Source: Lineus longissimus | Lineage: Eukaryota > Nemertea > Pilidiophora > Heteronemertea > Lineidae | Assembly: GCF_910592395.1 (NCBI RefSeq) | Contig: NC_088313.1 | Coordinates: 13,844,437 to 13,908,436 of the forward strand | Length of the DNA: 64,000 nucleotides | Reading direction: 5' to 3' | Shown: positions 57,838 to 64,000 of the stretch, piece after piece | How the letters are laid out: every line of letters starts with the position of its first letter | How positions within the stretch are numbered: the stretch's first letter is position 1 | Notes under the pieces: generated by a model | Told to the model about the DNA's origin: nothing | The model's input: the letters and a program-made list of their open reading frames with translations, nothing else | Databases searched by the model: none | Program-made: the position numbers and the translations under genes

Positions 57838-58335
57838 CTACTTCGCTTTTTCATCAGAGGTCTTAATGAGGATCTTGCATCGTATGTTATACGCATGAAT
57901 CCTGCGAATTTTCGGGAAGCGGTCTCTTTTGCCCAACTCCACGAGGCGTCTGTGAGGCCGGTGGCGGTTCGCGTTATGGAAAAGACATCCCTTCAAGTCG
58001 AACACCAAAATCATGTTCTTCAATCTCTGACAAAAACGGTAGAGGATATGGCCAAGGGGATGGAGATGATGCAAAGAACGTTGGCACAGAATCCCAGCGC
58101 GAGAGATGTAAGAAGCCCCAGCGGTGGCGTCGTGTGCTCCTTCTGTTCCGGTAATCATCACGTCTCAAAATGTTTTCGGCGTCAACCCCAAGTTGATAAA
58201 TATTGCTCTTTCCATAAAACCAGGGGCCACAATACGGACGAGTGCTACTCGTTGAGGAATAACGCTAGGAGCGGGAATGGACCCCCTACGTATCAGAATC
58301 AGGGGCATCCTTTAAACTCGACATGGTCCGTGTAA
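57838..58335 (+). pseudogene. Gag C-terminal part: capsid end and zinc knuckles
   Basis: The frame directly after an in-frame TAA at about 57823 reads LLRFFIRGLNEDLASYVIRM and continues from Met 57895 to the TAA at 58333. The FxxGL and EAVSFAQ pattern is the capsid C-terminal region of Gypsy gag. Two zinc-finger-like motifs follow: CSFCSGNHHVSKC and YCSFHKTRGHNTDEC. The 5' part of capsid is missing, so gag is interrupted. A -1 slippery site lies near the end. Confidence 0.8.
58311..58317 (+). promoter_or_regulatory. -1 ribosomal frameshift slippery heptamer
   Basis: T TTA AAC in the gag frame, 16 bases before the gag stop. A -1 slip here enters the exact frame of pol. It has the X XXY YYZ form and is among the most efficient known heptamers. 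A downstream stimulatory structure was not assessed. Confidence 0.7.
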
Positions 58336-61080
58336 CCTCGGATCCAAACAATATCCACGGACCAGCAGCGAGATTTGAATTGGAACCAGAAATTCAGGGC
58401 GATACGCTACAACATGACAGATTTTCGTTAATAGACGATATATCAACGGTTCATTCGGGAACACAAGAAGCGGGATCAGTGGATTCTATTGAAGTAAGGG
58501 CAAAACCATACAATTATAACAATAATGATCTATTCGGATCACAGCATGCTGACGTCATGCGCAATACGGATTATGTCCGGACATATATGGCGACTTCGGA
58601 CAAACAAAATTCCAGACGGAAATTATTAGACTGGCTCGACACCCTCGGAACCACTCCATTGACCCCTCCAAATACCCAATGTCAACCCGCAGATATGAAT
58701 CACACAATCACTTCATTAAACTCGTTAGGATCTAGTCAGGCGAACACGCTAACCACTTACCAAAACATTATAAGTGTGCCGGATAAAGGTTTAAAGACAG
58801 CGGATCAGACAGCGGGCGAAGCAAAACAAGTAAACATGACCTGGAGTTCTATAGACAAATCCAGTGAGTCGGAAAACGTAAACACTACTACGAACGAGGC
58901 CACGAACATAATTGACAGTCAGGTTGATTCCCTCATCTCGGACAGAGAATCACTTGAATCTAAGGCGGCATCAGAATTTCATAAAACAGATGAGACGGAC
59001 CACAAATCTGCAAGAGATGATTACTACATGGCGCCGCCGCGTGTAAGTAATAGTGCCGTGATGACGGAAATTGAGCAGCCAGATTCGGGGGCGATGATGA
59101 AAGCCTCTGTAATCGGTCCCGGCCCTAAGGTGAAGATGAGAGAGATAGAAAACGCGTCTCGTAACTCCCAGAATACGACACCCTGCATCGGACAGCCAGA
59201 CTCAGGCGCAGAAATACAGGCGTCAGTAATAGCACCAGGGCCCAAGGTGAAAATTAAGGACGAAGTCGTGGAACTAGCACCCTGTATTAGGCAGCCAGAC
59301 TCCGGAGCAAGAATACAGGCGTCAGTAATAGCTCCAGGGCCGAAAGTGAAGTTTAAGGAGGAAGTCGAAGCATTCGCGGACGACGGTTCCTCATCACACT
59401 GCCCCCTACTGGCCGGACTAGCCAGTTGCCTGGAAGCAGAGATCGATGGACAGAAAATCCTAGCCCTTGTTGACAGCGGAGCTGAAATTTCTGTCATCTT
59501 ACGCAAATTTTGGAAGAGTCATCCCATATTAAACCAACTGGAGCCGGAGAAGCCGATCACGACGGAGTGCCAAGCGGCAAACGGGGGACGGATTGATGTA
59601 TTTGGTCTAATTAACGTCAAGATACGGTTAGCGGGACATATAGTCTCCCATAAATTTGCGATAATCGATCAGCCAATTAGTATTCCAGTCATACTTGGTT
59701 GCGATTTTTTGAAAACCCACGGCGCTGAACTATCATTCGCCCGAAAGGAACTCATTTTGGACGAGGACATCCGAGTTCCTATGCTGGGCTCCGTTAGTAT
59801 CAGGGAATCAGCCCACGTGGAATTAGACAAGAAGCAGGTCATACCTCCCAAATGCGAGATGATTGTATCGGGCAAACTCATATGCAATCGGATCGAAAAT
59901 GAGGCCAAACTGGAGGGGTTTGCGGCAATAACGGATAGTGACAACCACCTCCCGGCGGAACACGGGCTCATGTCATCCAAGTCTCTTGGCACGATTAGAG
60001 GCGGTAAGTTACCCTTATATATCATAAATGTCTTTGATCATCCGGTGGAGCTTCAGGCGGGAACCTTTCTGGGTCAAATTGACCTAGTACACGATGATGA
60101 CATAATAGCACTGGCGGAAGGGCCTGATGACTTGATGGGCGATGACGCGACACAGCAAAAGGCGGGAGGTACCGAAGCGGTTGACAATTTAGATTTGGAC
60201 ACGTGTGACTGCACGGCCGAGGAAAAGGAAAGGTTGAAGAAACTGTTGTATGAATATCACGATCTCTTAGCGTCAGGTCCTATGGACTTAGGGCAGTGCA
60301 CAGTAGGCGAAGTTAACGTGGAGCTACTTCCTGGAACTGCGCCAATATACCAGCGACCGTATAGGGTAAGCTACGCCCAGAGGGAAATCTTGAACCGAGA
60401 ATTGCGGAAAATGGAGGAAAAAGGGGTTCTTAGTAAGTCCAGATCTTCTTGGGCGTCACCCCTAGTGATGGTACCTAAGCGCGGGAAACCGGGGCAACCA
60501 ATCAAGTGGAGAATATGTGCAGATATGCGCGCAATTAATAAGGTTATCAAGGCCGATCGACATCCACTTCCTTCTCCGGAAACCTTACTCTCCCAGGACT
60601 TAGGATATCAGGCGCCAAAATATTTCACATGTATTGATATGGCCAGCGGATTCTGGCAACTCAAGCTATCACCAGGTAGTCGTGAAATTTGCAGCGTCTC
60701 TTCGATGGACCATCTATATTCCTTTAACGTTTTACCATTCGGCCTTAAAATATCAGGGAGCGAGTTCACCCGAACGATGAACATCGTGCTCGACGGATTG
60801 CTAGGTACTGCGTGTCTTTGCTACATCGATGACGTCATCATTCACGGTGCAACTTTTGACATACATCTTGACCGCCTGCGACAGGTTTTTGAAAGATTCC
60901 GTAATTATAACCTCAGATTACAGCCGGATAAGTGTTCCTGGGCTAAAATAAAGGTCAAATACCTCGGACACATAGTTTCGGAACACGGAGTATCACCGGA
61001 TCCAGCAAAGTGCGACATCATAATGAATATGAGCGCCCCGGCAGACTGCGCGGCACTGCGACGGTTTCTGCGACGGATTC
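58323..61080 (+). pseudogene. Gypsy pol, first part: spacer repeats, protease and reverse transcriptase
   Basis: Frame open from before 58323 to 61208, but homology ends near 61068. A long acidic linker (1-240) is followed by three imperfect repeats, QPDSGA...ASVIxPGPKVK, at about 252, 291 and 324. Then comes the aspartic protease with LALVDSGAEISVI (Asp 384) and the flap/ILGCDFL end. RT: PYRVSYAQREILNRELRKME, WRICADMRAINKV, FTCIDMASGFWQL, LPFGLKISGSEF and YIDDVIIHG (834-837). At LRRFL the RT connection is lost through a deletion that shifts the frame. Entry is probably by frameshift from gag rather than ATG 58323. Confidence 0.92.
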
Positions 61081-63246
61081 AAGCTTTACGTGGATGCGTG
61101 CGGAGTGAGCGTAGGTTCAATGCTATGCCAGGAGGTGGACAAAGTGATGCGCGTTGTTTCATATGGGGGTCGTTCGCTATCAAAACGAGAACGGACATAT
61201 GGCATTAGTGAAAAAGAGTTAATAGCAATATTAGACGGAGTCCGGCGCTTCCGATCATATCTGAGTGGGACCCATTTTGTCTGCATTACGGACCATTCTT
61301 GCCTCCAATGGCTAAACCGATTCAAGGACAACAACCCTAGATTGTTGCGATGGGCGTTGGCTCTACAAGGTTACGATTTCTCTATTGTACATGAAAAGGG
61401 ACACCTGATTCCAATTACCGATGCCATATCGAGACTGCCGTACGCCGACCCAGAGGAACCAGGGACGCTAGCCGCTCTGTTTGCCGACAACACAATGGAA
61501 CGGAAATCAAATTATCCAGAAAGAATGATGCCAATCACGGCGACTTCTGTTGACACGGATGAATTGGCAGGGAGGCAACGGGAGGACCAGGACCTAGCGG
61601 ACATCGTAGCATCTATAGAAGGGGGTGAATTACCGAATGACAAACGACGGAGTCAAAGAGTGCAGAAAGTGTCAGCAGAATACTTCATGGGAGAAGACGG
61701 TGTACTGAAGCACATCTGGACAAAAGAAAACTCGGATATGGGCCAACACATGCGAGACCAAGTTGTCATCCCAAAATCCATGCAAAAGGAAATGTTGGTA
61801 TGGGCACATGACGACCCGCTGGTAGGAGGACATTTTGGTGGTGATAAAACGCTCGGAAAATTAAAAAGTAAGTACTTTTGGGAAGACATGCGCAAAGATG
61901 TAGAAAATTGGTGTCGAACATGCCTGGCCTGTCAAGCTAGAAAGTCCCCGTCTAAACTTCCACGCGCCATGCTATCGCCCATTATCTCCAACGAGCCGAT
62001 GGAAAGACTAGTCATGGATATTAAAGGCCCATTACGACCCACTCCGCGGAATTTTAAATACATTTTAGTTCTGCAGGATCACTTTACGAAGTACGTGTTG
62101 TGCATTCCCTTGAAAACAATGTCATCAGCGGAAATAGCGAACGTATTGTACCATCGAGTAATTTGTATCTTTGGAGCTTTTCAGATTCTGCAGACCGATC
62201 AGGCTAAAGACTTCACCGGTCAGTTGATAGAGGAACTTTGTCGTTTGTGCAATATGACCAAGGTCAATTCTACTAGCTATCATCCACAATCCCAAGGAGG
62301 CGTGGAGAGATTCAACCGCACTTTGGCGACCTGTTTAGCGGTATTCGTAAATGACGATCAAAAAGACTGGGACTTGTATTTGGATGGACTGGTCTTCGCA
62401 TACAACAACTCGCCAATGACGGAATCACACATGTATAGTCCACACTTCTTGATGTTCGGCCGACACCCACTGCTTCCAATGGACGTCAAATTATATAAAC
62501 CATGCACCAAGAAGCGAGATGTGTTGGAGCACATAAAAATGAAAATTGAATGTATGGAAGTGGCTCAAGATTTGGCTCGAAGGAATTTAGATCACGCTCG
62601 GAAGCGTATGAAAACGCGATACGATCTCAAGGCCAAACACATTCGATATGATGTGGGTCAGCAATGCTGGCTGTGGGTGCCCATAGTACTTGGTCCGGGA
62701 TGCAAGCGTACCCTCGGAAAATTTTGGACAGGTCCGTACACCATAGTGGAACTCGTCGGCGACTGCAACGTGAAGCTGCGGAATTTGCGCAATCGCAAGC
62801 TTCCTAAGGTCGTCCATCATAATAGACTAAAGCCATATTACGGACCAGAGCCAATTGAATGGGATCCTCCCACTTTGACCCGAGAAGAAGAAGGGAATGA
62901 TATCCCTGTCGGGTACATCCCTGAGGATCAGTTGCCGAGGATGGCGGAGCAACCAGAAGGACGCTTAGGCGACTCAAACCAAGAGGCAATAGTCGCACAC
63001 CAAGCAGACAGCGCAACAGAGGATTCAATTGAGGAGGAATGGGAGGACGAATACTGTCCAGCCGAAATCCTGCTGGACAGACGGCGGCGTAATGGTAGAA
63101 CGGAGTATAGAGTCCTTTGGACAGGACTCCCCAAATCCCAAGCTACTTGGGAACCGGTTGATCAAATTACGCCCGACTTAGTAGATGATTTTGAAAAGGC
63201 TAAAAGGGAACGCAAACCTAAGAAAAAGCGGCGTAAGCGTTGCTAG
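61081..63246 (+). pseudogene. Gypsy pol, second part: RNase H, integrase and chromodomain
   Basis: Begins inside RNase H (LYVDACGVSVGSML; 61090 is a GTG, not a start), followed by YGISEKELIAI and ITDHSCLQWL. Integrase zinc finger: H240, H248, C278, C281. Catalytic D310 (VMDIKGPL), D370 (LQTDQAKDF) and E406 (GGVERFNRTL) are present. The C-terminus is a chromodomain of about 60 residues (EILLDRR...EYRVLWTG...ATWEPVDQI) and a Lys/Arg-rich tail. Chromodomains on integrase direct insertion toward marked chromatin in chromoviruses. Catalytic residues are intact, but the frame is cut off from gag-pol by the deletion. Confidence 0.9.
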
Positions 63247-63372
63247 AGGGTACTCAGCTAAAAATTCCTGCATCTTGTTATGAATTTAACTATGGAGTCC
63301 TGTTAATCACGATAACTTTTTGGATACGTTAACCATATATGTGTATTAATTCGTATAATTTCAGCTTGAACA
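63247..63372 (+). other. Gap between pol and the envelope-like ORF
   Basis: 126 bp of AT-rich sequence. A splice acceptor for a subgenomic envelope transcript would be expected here; TAATTTCAG ends at 63363. Confidence 0.4.
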
Positions 63373-64000
63373 ATGGCGTCGCGTGCATGGATTTTATGCC
63401 TAATGTGGATGAGCAGTTGCGAGTGGCCGTCCTTGGCTGACGATTATGTTCTGAGGAACAACATGGGCGTCGTATTTCATCGGGTTGCTAGCTCCAACTT
63501 GGCCAGAGGGAACTGGAAGGTAACCTACGTTAAACCCTTTCTTAAATTGCCCGAAATGGACATCAGCCCATCCGATTTGTGTGCCGCGACGTTTCCACCT
63601 GATGACGATGATTCTGCTGACATATGCCGGCAGGTCCATCGAGTAATAGATAAACTCGATGACCGCAAACGCGACGCCATGGTGAAGATCAGCAACCAAA
63701 TGGCGGTTGTTAAAAATCTGATACCTGTCCGGATCACGTCAAGGAAGAGGAAAAGTATTCTCCCTTTCATTGGCTCTGTGGCCAAAAGTCTCTTCGGAGT
63801 GGCCACGGAAGAAGACGTACGCACCATACAACAGAACGTAGACGCCATCCATCGACAAGAAACACTGACCGCGGGTGAAATCAACAAGGTCGAAGGAAAG
63901 TTATCGTCCTTCATGAATGCCACGGATGAGCGATTCCAGAATGTCTTCCTAGGGATACAGCGGAATCACGAAGACATCGCGAAGTTGTGGCTTACCACAA
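63373..64000 (+). CDS. Envelope-like protein of the Gypsy element (partial, runs off window)
   Basis: ATG 63373 opens 209 codons with no stop before the window end. The N-terminus looks like a signal peptide (hydrophobic residues 5-15, cleavage region near 20-22). Residues 124-127 are RKRK, a furin-type site, directly followed by a hydrophobic, Gly/Phe-rich stretch SILPFIGSVAKSLFGVA and then a long heptad-type helix (from about 145). Site, fusion peptide and coiled coil in this order match class I fusion-type envelopes such as the F-like Env of insect errantiviruses. The transmembrane anchor would lie outside the window. Family assignment is from pattern only. Confidence 0.68.
   Translation, partial: MASRAWILCLMWMSSCEWPSLADDYVLRNNMGVVFHRVASSNLARGNWKVTYVKPFLKLPEMDISPSDLCAATFPPDDDDSADICRQVHRVIDKLDDRKRDAMVKISNQMAVVKNLIPVRITSRKRKSILPFIGSVAKSLFGVATEEDVRTIQQNVDAIHRQETLTAGEINKVEGKLSSFMNATDERFQNVFLGIQRNHEDIAKLWLTT

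Larger units (their letters stand above)
56109..64000 (+). mobile_element. Gypsy-type LTR retrotransposon with chromodomain and envelope-like ORF (3' end outside window)
   Basis: Order: LTR (to 56504), primer-binding site, gag, protease-RT, RNase H-integrase-chromodomain, envelope-like ORF. The 3' LTR is beyond the window. Gag has stops and a gap, and pol has an internal deletion with frameshift, so this copy is defective; integrase and the visible part of the envelope-like frame are open. Confidence 0.92.

Noticed and set aside
59024-60025. Antisense ORFs across the Gypsy pol
   Set aside because: Frames opposite to protease/RT; no independent homology.

Overview
This window reads as nuclear DNA of a metazoan, most likely a marine invertebrate; the phylum cannot be fixed from the sequence. 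Coding density is low, exons have spliceosomal borders, and most recognisable sequence is eukaryotic transposable elements: DIRS/PAT, Penelope-like, Gypsy, LINE, PIF/Harbinger, Helitron and several MITEs. Nothing looks bacterial.

Layout. 0.6-3.0 kb: a TIR-bounded element packed with CCCATATGGG-like decamers around a 4 x 145 bp tandem array. 5.1-6.2 kb and 10.6-12.2 kb: two copies of a non-coding element built of ~302 bp units, each carrying a CTCF-like motif and a DR3 nuclear-receptor-like motif. 14.2-16.0 kb: a 5'-truncated Penelope-like element with a GIY-YIG endonuclease, a 16 bp target-site duplication and a candidate hammerhead ribozyme. 19.8-21.6 kb: a decayed Harbinger transposon with TAA target duplication and long subterminal repeat arrays. 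25-32.7 kb: short hairpins, three MITEs (pogo-like, mariner-like, and one with a 9 bp target duplication) and one unidentified coding exon on the minus strand. 33-39 kb: a nearly complete PAT-type tyrosine-recombinase retrotransposon (gag, RT-RNase H, YR) with classical split direct repeats. 39.1-40.1 kb: a Harbinger deletion derivative inside what may be the intron of a small host gene whose last exon the PAT element interrupts. 40.9-44.6 kb: a LINE fragment split precisely by a Helitron. 45.6-46.2 kb: a foldback MITE.

46.6-49.9 kb holds the clearest host gene, a STELLO/DUF288-family glycosyltransferase-like protein on the minus strand with a separate membrane-anchor exon and 5S rRNA-like sequence in the intron. 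50-53.5 kb: an inverted-repeat element containing a second Helitron copy of about 97-98% identity by eye, then a tRNA 5' half. 53.9-56.1 kb: a broken transposon-type gene with an exact 221 bp tandem duplication. 56.1 kb to the window end: a chromodomain Gypsy element with LTR, primer-binding site, gag, a canonical -1 slippery heptamer before pol, a small RT-RNase H deletion, and a third ORF resembling a class I fusion envelope protein, cut by the window end.

The elements are heavily nested. Several insertions can be read exactly: Helitron in LINE, PAT element in a candidate exon, Harbinger MITE in a candidate intron. The host contribution is one confident gene and two tentative ones. All identifications come from motif recognition by eye; no database search was run.
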